Positions 24,075-37,900 of a stretch of DNA of 64,000 bases are shown here, piece after piece (within the stretch, counting starts at the first letter, position 1; the number at the start of each line of letters is the position of its first letter). A program made the translations under genes and the position numbers. The notes below the pieces were generated by a model. The model searched no databases and was not told the DNA's origin. It was given only the letters and a program-made list of their open reading frames with translations. Origin of the DNA: Liolophura sinensis (taxonomy: Eukaryota > Mollusca > Polyplacophora > Chitonida > Chitonidae); the NCBI RefSeq assembly GCF_032854445.1, contig NW_027018011.1:61632-125631 (forward strand), read 5' to 3'.

Positions 24075-25795
24075 ATTTTATGTACAAATGGTGTGGTTTT
24101 TCTACACGTAGATAAAGACATTGAGATTGTCTTGGACTTAGAAGTAAGACAATTGCTGGGTGAGTTAAATGGGCTTAGCCAAAAGATTTGACGTCTTCTG
24201 GGCTACCCAAGGGCACATAACTTATAGTCAAAAGTTGAATATAGTAATGACCAATCGCGATGGTACATAGTACCGTGTAGCCGATTTCAATTAACAAAAA
24301 GACCAGGCAACAATTCAAAAGTGGAAAAAATGTTCCAGTGTTGCTGGTAAGAAGCTAATTCGACGTATTTTGTAACGAGAAATCGAATGATGCAATCCTC
24401 GTTGCTCTCCGACCAATACTTTTGGCTGTAGTGACAAATGAATGATCATTTATGTCATAATAACGTGCCCAGCAACAGATCTTACTCCATGCAAACCAGG
24501 AAAATTTGCAATTTTTCAACAGCTGCCGATGCCTGGCACAATTCCGCATCTTTTGGCACCTTATTAATGTGGGTCTGTGGTCAGTTGTACTTTTTACAGC
24601 AGACTGTATCAAGTACCTTGTGATTTTTACGTACAAAAGGTGTGGTTTTTCTACACGTAAATAAAGACATTGAGATTGTCTTGGACTTAGAAGTAAGACA
24701 ATTGCCTCGTGAGTTAAACCGGCTTAGCCCAACGATTTTTAGGTCTTCTAGGCTACCGAAGGGCACATAACTTATAGTCAAAAGTTGAATATAGTAATGA
24801 CCAGTCGCGATGGTACATAGTACAGTGTAGCCGATTTCAATTAACAAAAAGACCAGGCAAAAATGCAAAAGTGGAAAAACTGTTCCAGTGCTGCTGGTAA
24901 GAGGCTAATCCGACGTATTTTGTGACGAGAAATCGAATAGTGCAAATCGCGTTGCTCTCCAACCAATACTTTTGGCTGTAGCGACAATTGAATGATCATT
25001 GATGTCATAATCACGTGCCCAGCAACGGCTCTTACTCCATGGAAAAAAGGGAAATTTGCAATTTTTCAACAGCTGCCGATGCCTGGCTCAATTCCGCATC
25101 TTTTGGCACCTTATAAATGTGGGTCTGTGGTCAGTTATACTTTTTACAGCAGACTGTATCAAGTACCTTGTGTTTTTTATGTACAAATGGTCTGGTTTTT
25201 CTACAGGTTGATAAAGACATTGAGATTGTCTTGGAATTAGAAGTAAGACACTTGGTGGGTGAGTTAAATGGGCTTAGCCCAAACATTTGACGTCTTCTGG
25301 ACTACCGAAAAGCACATAACTTATAGTCAAATGTTGAATATAGTAATGACCAGTCGCAATGGTACAGAGTACAGTGTAGCCGATTTTAATTAACAAAAAG
25401 ACCAGGCAAAAATGCAAAAAGTGGAAAAACTGTTCCAGTGCGGCTAGTAAGAGGGTAATCCCACGTAGTTTGTGACGAGAAATCGAATGGTGCAAACCGC
25501 GTTTCTCTCCGACCAATACTTTTGGCTGTAGCGACAATTGAATTATCATTGATGTCATAATCACGTGCCCAGCAACGGCTCTTACTCCATGGAAACCAGG
25601 GAAATTTGCAATTTTTCAACAGCTGCCGATGCCTGGCTCAATTCCGCATCTTTTGGCACCTTATTAATGTGGGTCTGTGGTCAGTTGTACTTTTTACAGC
25701 AGATTGTATCAAGTACCTTGTGATTTTTATGTACAAATGGTCTGGTTTTTCTACACGTAGATAAAGACATTGAGATTGTCTTCGACTTAGAAGAA
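21951..25795 (+). repeat. 7-mer tandem duplication, left copy (3,845 bp)
   Basis: This is the left copy of a seven-monomer duplication; corresponding phase points sit 3,845 bp apart (22269 and 26114, 23916 and 27761, 25015 and 28860). Monomers 45-47 begin at 24465, 25015 and 25565. Reading the two copies side by side I noticed one substitution (GGACAG near 22,077 against GGAGAG near 25,922) and no length change. Rare private variants such as CAGATCTTACTCCATGCAAACC and TCTACAGGTTGATAAAG are present in both. This is probably the youngest rearrangement in the window. Confidence 0.88.
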
Positions 25796-28700
25796 AGACA
25801 ATTGCTGGGTGAGTTAAATGCGCTTCTCCAAAAGATTTGAGGTCTTCTGGGCTACCGAAGAGCACATAACTTATAGTCAAAAGTTGAATATAGTAATGAC
25901 CAGTCGCGATGGTACATAGGAGAGTGTAGCCGATTTCAATAAACAAAAAGACCAGGCAAAAATGCAAAAGTGAAAAAACTGTTCCAGTGTTGCTGGTAAG
26001 AGGCTAATCCGACGTATTTTGTGACGAGAAATCGAATGGTGCAAACCGCGTTGCTCTCCGACAAATGCTTTTGGCTGTAGCGACAATTGAATGATCATTG
26101 ATGCCATCATTACGTGCCCAGCAACGGCTCTTACTCCATGGAAACCAGGGAAATTTGCAATTTTTCAACAGCTGCCGATGCCTGGCCCAATTCCGCTTCT
26201 TTTGGCACCTTATTAATGTGGGTCTGTGGTCAGATGTACTTTTTACAGCAGACTGTATCAAGTACCTTGTGTTTTTTATGTACAAAAGGTCTGGTTTTTC
26301 TACACGTAGATAAAGACATTGAGATTGTCTTGGACTTAGAAGTAAGACAATTGCTGGGTGAGTTAAATGGGCTTAGCCAAAAGATTTGACGTCTTCTGGG
26401 CTACAGAAAAGCACATAACTTATAGTCAAAAGTTGAATATAGTAATGACCAGTCGCGATGGTACATAGTACAGTGTAGCCGATTTCAATTAACAAAAAGA
26501 CCAGGCAAAAATGCAAAAGTGGAAAAACTGTTCCAGTGCTGCTGGTAAGAGGCTTATCCGACGTATTTTGTGACGAGAAATCGAATGATGCAATCCGCGT
26601 TGCTCTCCGACCAATACTTTTGGCTGTAGTGACAATTGAATGATCATTTATGTCATAATAACGTGCCCAGCAACGGCTCTTACTCCATGGAAACCAGGGA
26701 AATTTGCGTATTTTCAACAGCTGCCGATGCCTGGCCCAATTCCGCATCTTTTGGCACCTTACTGAAGTGGGTCAGTGTTCAGTTGTACTTTTTACAGCAG
26801 ACTGTATTAAGTACCTTGTGTTTTTCATGTACAAATGGTCTGGTTTTTCTACACGTAAATAAAGACATTGAGATTGTCTTGGACTTAGAAGTAAGACAAT
26901 TGCTGGGTGAGTTAAATGCGCTTCGCCAAAAGATTTGAGGTCTTCTGGGCTACCGAAGGGCACATAACTTATAGTCAAAAGTTGAATATAGTAATGACCA
27001 TTCGCGATGGTACATAGTACAGTGTAGCCGATTTCAATTAACAAAAAGACCAGGCAAAAATGCAAAAGTGGAAAAACTGTTCCAGTGTTGCTGGTAAGAG
27101 GCTATTCCGACGTATTTTGTGACGAGAAATCGAATGGTGCAAACCGCGTTGCTCTCCGACCAATGCTTTTGGCTGTAGCGACAATTGAATGATCATTGAT
27201 GCCATCATCACGTGCCCAGCAACGGCTCTTACTCCATGGAAACCAGGGAAATTTGCAATTTTTCAACAGCTGCCGATGCCTGGCCCAATTCCGCTTCTTT
27301 TGGCACCTTATTAATGTGGGTCTGTGGTCAGTTGTACTTTTTACAGCAGACTGTATCAAGTACCTTGTGTTTTTTACGTACAAATGGTCTGGTTTTTCTA
27401 CACGTAGATAAAGACATTGAGATTGTCTTGGACTTAGAAGTAAGACAATTGCTGGGTGAGTTAAATGGGCTTAGCCCAAAGATTTGACGTCTTCTGGTCT
27501 ACCGAAGGGCACATAAGTTATAGTCAAAAGTTGAATATAGTAATGACCAGTCGCGATGGTACATAGGACAGTGTAGCCGATTTCAATTAACAAAAAGACC
27601 AGGCAAAAATGCAAAAGTGGAAAAACTGTTCCAGTGCTGCTAGTAAGAGGATAATCCGACGTATTTTGTGACGATAAATCGAATGGTGCAAACCGCGTTT
27701 CTGTCCGATCAATACTTTTGGCTGTAGCGACAATTGAATGATCATTGATGTCATAATCACGTGCCCAGCAACGGCTCTTACTCCATGGAAACCAGGGAAA
27801 TTTGCAATTTTTTAACAGCTGCCGATGCCTGTCTCAATTCCGCTTCTTTTGGCACCTTATTAATGTGGGTCTGTGGTCAGATGTACTTTTTACAGCAGAC
27901 TGTATCAAGTACCTTGTGTATTTTATGTACAAATGGTGTGGTTTTTCTACACGTAGATAAAGACATTGAGATTGTCTTGGACTTAGAAGTAAGACAATTG
28001 CTGGGTGAGTTAAATGGGCTTAGCCAAAAGATTTGACGTCTTCTGGGCTACCCAAGGGCACATAACTTATAGTCAAAAGTTGAATATAGTAATGACCAAT
28101 CGCGATGGTACATAGTACCGTGTAGCCGATTTCAATTAACAAAAAGACCAGGCAACAATTCAAAAGTGGAAAAAATGTTCCAGTGTTGCTGGTAAGAAGC
28201 TAATTCGACGTATTTTGTAACGAGAAATCGAATGATGCAATCCTCGTTGCTCTCCGACCAATACTTTTGGCTGTAGTGACAAATGAATGATCATTTATGT
28301 CATAATAACGTGCCCAGCAACAGATCTTACTCCATGCAAACCAGGAAAATTTGCAATTTTTCAACAGCTGCCGATGCCTGGCACAATTCCGCATCTTTTG
28401 GCACCTTATTAATGTGGGTCTGTGGTCAGTTGTACTTTTTACAGCAGACTGTATCAAGTACCTTGTGATTTTTACGTACAAAAGGTGTGGTTTTTCTACA
28501 CGTAAATAAAGACATTGAGATTGTCTTGGACTTAGAAGTAAGACAATTGCCTCGTGAGTTAAACCGGCTTAGCCCAACGATTTTTAGGTCTTCTAGGCTA
28601 CCGAAGGGCACATAACTTATAGTCAAAAGTTGAATATAGTAATGACCAGTCGCGATGGTACATAGTACAGTGTAGCCGATTTCAATTAACAAAAAGACCA

Positions 28701-29640
28701 GGCAAAAATGCAAAAGTGGAAAAACTGTTCCAGTGCTGCTGGTAAGAGGCTAATCCGACGTATTTTGTGACGAGAAATCGAATAGTGCAAATCGCGTTGC
28801 TCTCCAACCAATACTTTTGGCTGTAGCGACAATTGAATGATCATTGATGTCATAATCACGTGCCCAGCAACGGCTCTTACTCCATGGAAAAAAGGGAAAT
28901 TTGCAATTTTTCAACAGCTGCCGATGCCTGGCTCAATTCCGCATCTTTTGGCACCTTATAAATGTGGGTCTGTGGTCAGTTATACTTTTTACAGCAGACT
29001 GTATCAAGTACCTTGTGTTTTTTATGTACAAATGGTCTGGTTTTTCTACAGGTTGATAAAGACATTGAGATTGTCTTGGAATTAGAAGTAAGACACTTGG
29101 TGGGTGAGTTAAATGGGCTTAGCCCAAACATTTGACGTCTTCTGGACTACCGAAAAGCACATAACTTATAGTCAAATGTTGAATATAGTAATGACCAGTC
29201 GCAATGGTACAGAGTACAGTGTAGCCGATTTTAATTAACAAAAAGACCAGGCAAAAATGCAAAAAGTGGAAAAACTGTTCCAGTGCGGCTAGTAAGAGGG
29301 TAATCCCACGTAGTTTGTGACGAGAAATCGAATGGTGCAAACCGCGTTTCTCTCCGACCAATACTTTTGGCTGTAGCGACAATTGAATTATCATTGATGT
29401 CATAATCACGTGCCCAGCAACGGCTCTTACTCCATGGAAACCAGGGAAATTTGCAATTTTTCAACAGCTGCCGATGCCTGGCTCAATTCCGCATCTTTTG
29501 GCACCTTATTAATGTGGGTCTGTGGTCAGTTGTACTTTTTACAGCAGATTGTATCAAGTACCTTGTGATTTTTATGTACAAATGGTCTGGTTTTTCTACA
29601 CGTAGATAAAGACATTGAGATTGTCTTCGACTTAGAAGAA
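25796..29640 (+). repeat. 7-mer tandem duplication, right copy (3,845 bp)
   Basis: Phase points are 26114, 26663, 27212, 27761, 28310, 28860 and 29410. The junction monomer (47, from 25565) has the sequence of monomer 54 up to TTAGAAGAAAG and that of monomer 40 from AAATGCGCTTCTCC onward. The crossover therefore lies between 25,796 and 25,818, in sequence shared by both parents. The shared stretch overlaps the right arm of the 28-bp near-palindrome. Sequence identity with the left copy continues to about 29,663. Confidence 0.88.
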
Positions 29641-32600
29641 AGACAATTGCTGGGTGAGTTAAACGGGCTTGGCCCAAAGATTTCAGGTCTTCTGGGCTAC
29701 CGAAGGGCACATAACTTATAGTCAAATGTTGAATATAGTAATGACCAGTCGCGATGGTACAGAGTACAGTGTAGCCGATTTCAATTAACAAAAAGACCAG
29801 GCAAAAATGCAAAAGTGGAAAAACTGTTCCAGTGCTGCTGGTAAGAGGCTAATCCGACGTATTTTGTGACGAGAAATCGAATGGTGCAATCCGCGTTGCT
29901 CTCCGACCAATACTTTTGGCTGTAGCGACAATTGATTGATCATTTATGTCATAATCACGTGCCCAGCAACGGCTCTTACTCCATGGAAACCAGGAAAATT
30001 TGCAATTTTTCAACAGCTGCCGATGCCTGCCTCAATTCCGCTTCTTTTGGCACCTTATTAATGTGGGTCTGTGGTCAGTTGCACTTTTTACAGCAGACTG
30101 TATCAAGTACCTTGTGTTTTTTATGTACAAATGGTCTGGTTTTTCTACACGTAGATAAAGACATTGAGATTGTCTTGGACTTAGAAGTAAGACAATTGCT
30201 GGGTGAGTTAAATGGGCTTAGCCCAAAGATTTGACGTCTTCTGGGCTACCGAAGGGCACATAAGTTATAGTGAAAAATTGAATATAGTAATGACCAGTCG
30301 CGATGGTACATAGTACAGTGTAGCCGATTTCAATTAACAAAAAGACCAGGCAAAAATTCAAAAGTGGAAAAAATGTTCCAGTGTTGCTGGTAAGAAGCTA
30401 ATTCGACGTATTTAGTAACGAGAAATCGAATGATGCAATCCGCGTTGCTCTCCGACCAATACTTTTGGCTGTAGTGACAATTGAATGATCATTGATGTCA
30501 TAATAACGTGCCCAGCAACGGCTCTTACTCCATGTAAATCAGGAAAATTTGCAATTTTTCAACAGCTGCCGATGCCTGGCCCAATTCCGCATCTTTTGGC
30601 ACCTGATTAATGTGGGTCTGTGGTCAGTTGTACTTTTTACAGCAGACTGTATCAAGTACCTTGTGATTTTTATGTACAAAAGGTGTGGTTTTTCTACACG
30701 TAAATAAAGACATTGAGATTGTCTTGGACTTAGAAGTAAGACAATTGCCTCGTGAGTTAAACGGGCTTAGCCCAACGATTTCAGGTCTTCTGGGCTACCG
30801 AAGGGCACATAACTTGTAGTCAAAAGTTGAATATAGTAATGACCAGTCGCGATGGTACATAGTACAGTGTAGCCGATTTCAATTAACAAAAAGACCAGGC
30901 AAAAATGCAAAAGTGGAAAAACTGTTCCAGTGCGGCTGGTAAGAGGTTTATTCGACGTATTTTGAGACGAGAAATCGAATGGTGCAAACCGCGTTGCTCT
31001 CCGACGAATACTTTTGGCTGTAGCGACAATTGAATGATCATTGATGTCATAATCACGTGCCCAGCAACGGCTCTTACTCCATGTAAATCAGGAAAATTTG
31101 CGATTTTTCAACAGCTGCCGATGCCTGGCCCAATTCCGCATCTTTTGGCACCTTATTAATGTGGGTCTGTGGTCAGTTGTACTTTTTACAGCAGACTGTA
31201 TCAAGTACCTTGTGATTTTTATGTACAAAAGGTGTGGTTTTTCTACACGTAAATAAAGACATTGAGATTGTCTTGGACTTAGAAGTAAGACAATTGCCTC
31301 GTGAGTTCAACGGGCTTAGCCCAACGATTTCAGGTCTTCTGGGCTACCGAAGGGCACATAACTTGTAGTCAAAAGTTGAATATAGTAATGACCAGTCGCG
31401 ATGGTACATAGTACAGTGTAGCCGATTTCAATTAACAAAAAGACCAGGCAAAAATGCAAAAGTGGAAAAACTGTTCCAGTGCGGCTGGTAAGAGGTTTAT
31501 TCGACGTATTTTGTGACGAGAAATCGAATGGTGCAAACCGCGTTGCTCTCCGACGAATACTTTTGGCTGTAGCGACAATTGAATGATCATTGATGTCATA
31601 ATCACGTGCCCAGCAACGGCTCTTACTCCATGGAAACCAGGGAAATTTGCAATTTTTCAACAGCTGCCGATGCCTGGCTCAATTCCGCATCTTTTGGCAC
31701 CTTATAAATGTGGGTCTGTGGTCAGTTGTACTTTTTACAGCAGACTGTATCAAGTACCTTGTGATTTTTATGTACAAAAGGTGTGGTTTTTCTACACGTA
31801 AATAAAGACATTGAGATTGTCTTGGACTTAGAAGTAAGACAATTGCCTCGTGAGTTCAACGGGCTTAGCCCAACGATTTCAGGTCTTCTGGGCTACCGAA
31901 GGGCACATAACTTGTAGTCAAAAGTTGAATATAGTAATGACCAGTCGCGATGGTACATAGTACAGTGTAGCCGATTTCAATTAAGAAAAAGACCAGGCAA
32001 AAATGCAAAAGTGGAAAAACTGTTCCAGTGCGGCTGGTAAGAGGTTTATTCGACGTATTTTGTGACGAGAAATCGAATGGTGCAAACCGCGTTGCTCTCC
32101 GACGAATACTTTTGGCTGTAGCGACAATTGAATGATCATTGATGTCATAATCACGTGCCCAGCAACGGCTCTTACTCCATGGAAACCAGGGAAATTTGCA
32201 ATTTTTCAACAGCTGCCGATGCCTGGCTCAATTCCGCATCTTTTGGCACCTTATTAATGTGGGTCTGTGGTCAGTTGTACTTTTTACAGCAGACTGTATC
32301 AAGTACCTTGTGATTTTTATGTACAAATGGTGTGGTTTTTCTACACGTAGATAAAGACATTGAGATTGTCTTGGACTTAGAAGTAAGGCAATTGCTGGGT
32401 GAGTTAAACGGGCTTGGCCCAAAGATTTCAGGTCTTCTGGGCTACCGAAGGGCACATAACTTATAGTCAAAAGTTGAATATAGTAATGACCAGTCGCGAT
32501 GGTACATAGTACAGTGTAGCCGATTTCAATTAACAAAAAGACCAGGCAAAAATTCAAAAGTGGAAAAAATGTTCCAGTGTTGCTGGTAAGAAGCTAATTC

Positions 32601-34901
32601 GACGTATTTAGTAACGAGAAATCGAATGATGCAATGCGCGTTGCTCTCCGACCAATACTTTTGGCTGTAGTGACAATTGAATGATCATTTATGTCATAAT
32701 CACGTGCCCAGCAACGGCTCTTACTCCATGTAAACCAGGAAAATTTGCAATTTTTCAACAGCTGCCGATGCCTGGCACAATTCCGCATCTTTTGGCACCT
32801 TATTAATGTGGGTCTGTAGTCAGTTGCACTTTTTACAGCAGACTGTATCAAGTACCTTGTGATTTTTATGTACAAAAGGTGTGGTTTTTCTACACGTAAA
32901 TAAAGACATTGAGATTGTCTTGGACTTAGAAGTAAGACAATTGCCTCGTGAGTTAAACGGGCTGAGCCCAACGATTTCAGGTCTTCTGGGCTACCGAAGG
33001 ACACATAACTTATATTCAAAAGTTGAAAATAGTAATGACCAGTCGCGATGGTACAGAGTACAGTGTGGCCGGTTTCAATTAACAAAAAGACCAGGCAAAA
33101 ATGTAAAAGTGGAAAAACTGTTCCAGTGCTGCTGGTAAGAGGCTAATCCTACGTATTTTGTGACGAGAAATCGAATGGTGCAATCCGCGTTGCTCTCCGA
33201 CCAATACTTTTGGCTGTAGCGACAATTGAATGATCATTTATGTCATAATCACGTGCCCAGCAACGGCTCTTACTCCATGGAAACCAGGGAAATTTGCAAT
33301 TTATCAACAGCTGCCGATGCCTGCCTCAATTCCGCTTCTTTTGGCACCTTATTAATGTGGGTCTGTGGTCAGTTGCACTTTTTTACAGCAGACTGTATCA
33401 AGTACCTTGTGTTTTTTATGTACAAATGGTCTGGTTTTTCTACACGTAGATAAAGACATTGAGATTGTCTTGGACTTAGAAGTAAGACAATTGCTGGGTG
33501 ATTTAAATGCGCTAAGCCCAAAGATTTGACGTCTTCTGGGCTACCGAAGGGCACATAACTTATAGTCAAAAGTTGAATATAGTAATGACCAGTCGCGATG
33601 GTACATAGTACAGTGTAGCCGATTTCAATTAACAAAAAGACCAGGCAAAAATGCAAAAAGTAGAAAAACTGTTCCAGTGTTGCTGGAAAGAGGCTAATTC
33701 GACGTATTTTGTGACGATAAATCGAATGGTTGCAAACCGCGTTTCTCTCCGATCAATACTTTTGGCTGTAGCGACAATTGAATGATCATTGATGTCATAA
33801 TCACGTGCCCAGCAACGGCTCTTACTCCATGGAAACCAGGGAAATTGCAATTTATCAACAGCTGCCGATGCCTGTCTCAATTCCGCTTCTTTTGGCACCT
33901 TATTAATGTGGGTCTGTGGTCAGTTGTACTTTTACAGCAGACTGTATCAAGTACCTTGTGTTTTTATGTACAAATGGTGTGGTTTTTCTACACGTAGATA
34001 AAGACATTGAGATTGTCTTGGACTTAGAAGTAAGACAATTGCTGGGTGAGTTAAATGGGCTTAGCCCAAAGATTTGACGTCTTCTGGGCTACCGTAGGGC
34101 ACATAAGTTATAGTGAAAAAATTGAATATAGTAATGACCAGTCGCGATGGTACATGGTACAGTGTAGCCGATTTCAATTAACAAAAAGACCAGGCAAAAA
34201 TTCAAAAGTGGAAAAAATGTTCCAGGGGTTCTGGTAAGAAGCTAATTCGACGTATTTAGTAACGAGAAATCGAATGATGCAATCCGCGTTGCTCTCCGAC
34301 CAATACTTTTGGCTGTAGTGACAATTGAATGATCATTGATGTCATAATAACGTGCCCAGCAACGGCTCTTACTCCATGTAAATCAGGAAAATTTGCAATT
34401 TTTCAACAGCTGCCGATGCCTGGCACAATTCCGCATCTTTTGGCACCTTATTATTGTTGGTCTGTAGTCAGTTGCACTTTTTACAGCAGACTGTATCAAG
34501 TACCTTGTGATTTTTATGTACAAAAGGTGTGGTTTTTTCTACACGTAAATAAAGACATTGAGATTGTCTTGGACTTAGAAGTAAGACAATTGCCTCGTGA
34601 GTTAAACGGGCTGAGCCCAACGATTTCAGGTCTTCTGGGCTACCGAAGGGCACATAACTTATAGTCAAAAGTTGAAAATAGTAATGACCAGTCGCGATGG
34701 TACAGAGTACAGTGTGGCCGGTTTCAATTAACAAAAAGACCAGGCAAAAATGCAAAAGTGGAAAAACTGTTCCAGTGCTGCTGGTAAGAGGCTAATCCGA
34801 CGTATTTTGTGACGAGAAATCGAATGGTGCAATCCGCGTTGCTCTCCGACCAATACTTTTGGCTGTAGCGACAATTGAATGATCATTTATGTCATAATCA
34901 C
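29641..34901 (+). repeat. Mixed sub-type stretch (monomers 54 end to 63)
   Basis: Phase points are 29959, 30508, 31057, 31606, 32155, 32704, 33253, 33805 and 34352. New variants first become common here. CCATGTAAATCAGG destroys the CCATGG site in monomers 56, 57 and 63. CAATTGCCTCGTGAGTT replaces CAATTGCTGGGTGAGTT, and ACTTGTAGTC replaces ACTTATAGTC. Monomers 57 and 58 and their flanks are close to a short local duplication (phase 31057, 31606, 32155), but no long fixed-order unit is clear. The private variant GGTTTATTCGACG with CCGACGAATAC is shared by three successive junctions. Confidence 0.7.
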
Positions 34902-37900
34902 GTGCCCAGCAACGGCTCTTACTCCATGGAAACCAGGGAAATTTGCAATTTATCAACAGCTGCCGATGCCTGCCTCAATTCCGCTTCTTTTGGCACCTTA
35001 TTAATGTGGGTCTGTGGTCAGTTGTACTTTTTACAGCAGACTGTATCAACTACCTTGTGTTTTTTATGTACAAATGGTCTGGTTTTTCTACACGTAGATA
35101 AAGACATTGAGATTGTCTTCGACTTAGAAGTAAGACAATTGCTGGGTGAGTTAAATGGGCTTAGCCCAAAGATTTGACGTCTTCTGGGCTACCGAAGGGC
35201 ACATAAGTTATAGTGAAAAATTGAATATAGTAATGACCAGTCGCGATGGTACATGGTACAGTGTAGCCGATTTCAATTAACAAAAAGACCAGGCAAAAAT
35301 TCAAAAGTGGAAAAAATGTTCCAGGGTTGCTGGTAAGAAGCTAATTCGACGTATTTAGTAACGAGAAATCGAATGATGCTATCCGCGTTGCTCTCCGACC
35401 AATACTTTTGGCTGTAGTGACAATTGAATGATCATTGATGTCATAATCACGTGCCCAGCAACGGCTCTTACTCCATGTAAATCAGGAAAATTTGCAATTT
35501 TTCAACAGCTGCCGATGCCTGGCCCAATTCCGCATCTTTTGGCACCTTATTAATGTGGGTCTGTGGTCAGTTGTACTTTTTACAGCAGACTGTATCAAGT
35601 ACCTTGTGATTTTTATGTACAAAAGGTGTGGTTTTTTCTACACGTAAATAAAGACATTGAGATTGTCTTGGACTTAGAAGTAAGACAATTGCCTCGTGAG
35701 TTAAACGGGCTTAGCCCAACGATTTCAGGTCTTCTGGGCTACCGAAGGGCACATAACTTGTAGTCAAAAGTTGAATATAGTAATGACCAGTCGCGATGGT
35801 ACATAGTACAGTGTAGCCGATTTCAATTAACAAAAAGACCAGGCAAAAATGCAAAAGTGGAAAAACTGTTCCAGTGCTGCTGGTAAGAGGTTTATTCGAC
35901 GTATTTTGTGACGAGAAATCGAATGGTGCAAACCGCGTTGCTCTCCGACCAATACTTTTGGCTGTAGCGACAATTGAATGATCATTGATGTCATAATCAC
36001 GTGCCCCAGCAACGGCTCTTACTCCATGGAAACCAGGGAAATTTGCAATATTTCAACAGCTGCCGATGCCTGGCTCAATTCCGCTTCTTTTGGCACCTTA
36101 TAAATGTGGGTCTGTGGTCAGTTGTACTTTTTACAGCAGACTGTATCAAGTACCTTGTGTTTTTTATGTACAAATGGTCTGGTTTTTCTACACGTAGATA
36201 AAGACATTGAGATTGTCTTGGACTTAGAAGTAAGACAATTGCTGGGTGAGTTCAATGCGCTAAGCCCAAAGATTTGACGTCTTCTGGGCTACCGAAGGGC
36301 ACATAACTTATAGTCAAAAGTTGAATATAGTAATGACCAGTCGCGATGGTACATAGTACAGTGTAGCCGATTTCAATTAACAAAAAGACCAGGCAAAAAT
36401 GCAAAAAGTAGAAAAACTGTTCCAGTGTTGCTGGAAAGAGGCTAATTCGACGTATTTTTTGACGAAAAATCGAATGGTGCAAACCGCGTTTCTCTCCGAT
36501 CAATACTTTTGGCTGTAGCGACAATTGAATGATCATTGATGTCATAATCACGTGCCCAGCAACGGCTCTTACTCCATGGAAACCAGGGAAATTTGCAATT
36601 TATCAACAGCTGCCGATGCCTGTCTCAATTCCGCTTCTTTTGGCACCTTATTAATGTGGGTCTGTGGTCAGTTGTACTTTTTACAGCAGACTGTATCAAG
36701 TACCTTGTGTTTTTTATGTACAAATGGTGTGGTTTTTCTACACGTAGATAAAGACATTGAGATTGTCTTGGACTTAGAAGTAAGACAATTGCTGGGTGAG
36801 TTAAATGGGCTTAGCCCAAAGATTTGACGTCTTCTGGGCTACCGAAGGGCACATAAGTTATAGTGAAAAATTGAATATAGTAATGACCAGTCGCGATGGT
36901 ACATAGTACAGTGTAGCCGATTTCAATTAACAAAAAGACCAGGCAAAAATTCAAAAGTGGAAAAAATGTTCCAGGGTTGCTGGTAAAAAACTAATTCGAC
37001 GTATTTAGTAACGAGAAATCGAATGATGCAATCCGCGTTGCTCTCCGACCAATACTTTTGGCTGTAGTGACAATTGAATAATCATTGATGTCATAATAAC
37101 GTGCCCAGCAACGGCTCTTACTCCATGTAAATCAGGAAAATTTGCAATTTTTCAACAGCTGCCGATGCCTGGCCCAATTCCGCATCTTTTGGCACCTTAT
37201 TAATGTGGGTCTGTGGTCAGTTGTACTTTTTACAGCAGACTGTATCAAGTACCTTGTGATTTTTATGTACAAAAGGTGTGGTTTTTCTACACGTAAATAA
37301 AGACATTGAGATTGTCTTGGACTTAGAAGTAAGACAATTGCCTCGTGAGTTAAACGGGCTTAGCCCAACGATTTCAGGTCTTCTGGGCTACCGAAGGGCA
37401 CATAACTTGTAGTCAAAAGTTGAATATAGTAATGACCAGTCGCGATGGTACATAGTACAGTGTAGCCGATTTCAATTAACAAAAAGACCAGGCAAAAATG
37501 CAAAAGTGGAAAAACTGTTCTCAGTGCGGCTGGTAAGAGGCTTATTCGACGTATTTTGTGACGAGAAATCGAATCGTGCAAACCGCGTTGCTCTCCGACG
37601 AATACTTTTGGCTGTAGCGACAATTGAATGATCATTGATGTCATAATCACGTGCACAGCAACGGCTCTTACTCCATGGAAACCAGGGAAATTTGCAATAT
37701 TTCAACAGCTGCCGATGCCTGGCTCAATTCCGCTTCTTTTGGCACCTTATTAATGTGGGTCTGTGGTCAGTTGTACTTTTTACAGCAGACTGTATCAACT
37801 ACCTTGTGTTTTTTATGTACAAATGGTCTGGTTTTTCTACACGTAGATAAGACATTGAGATTGTCCTTGGACTTAGAAGTAAGACAATTGCTGGGTGATT

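Noticed and set aside
24455-24490. CAGATCTTACTCCATGCAAACC as a site-specific insertion scar
   Set aside because: It is only a few substitutions relative to other monomers with no length change, and it is copied by the 7-mer duplication at 28,310.
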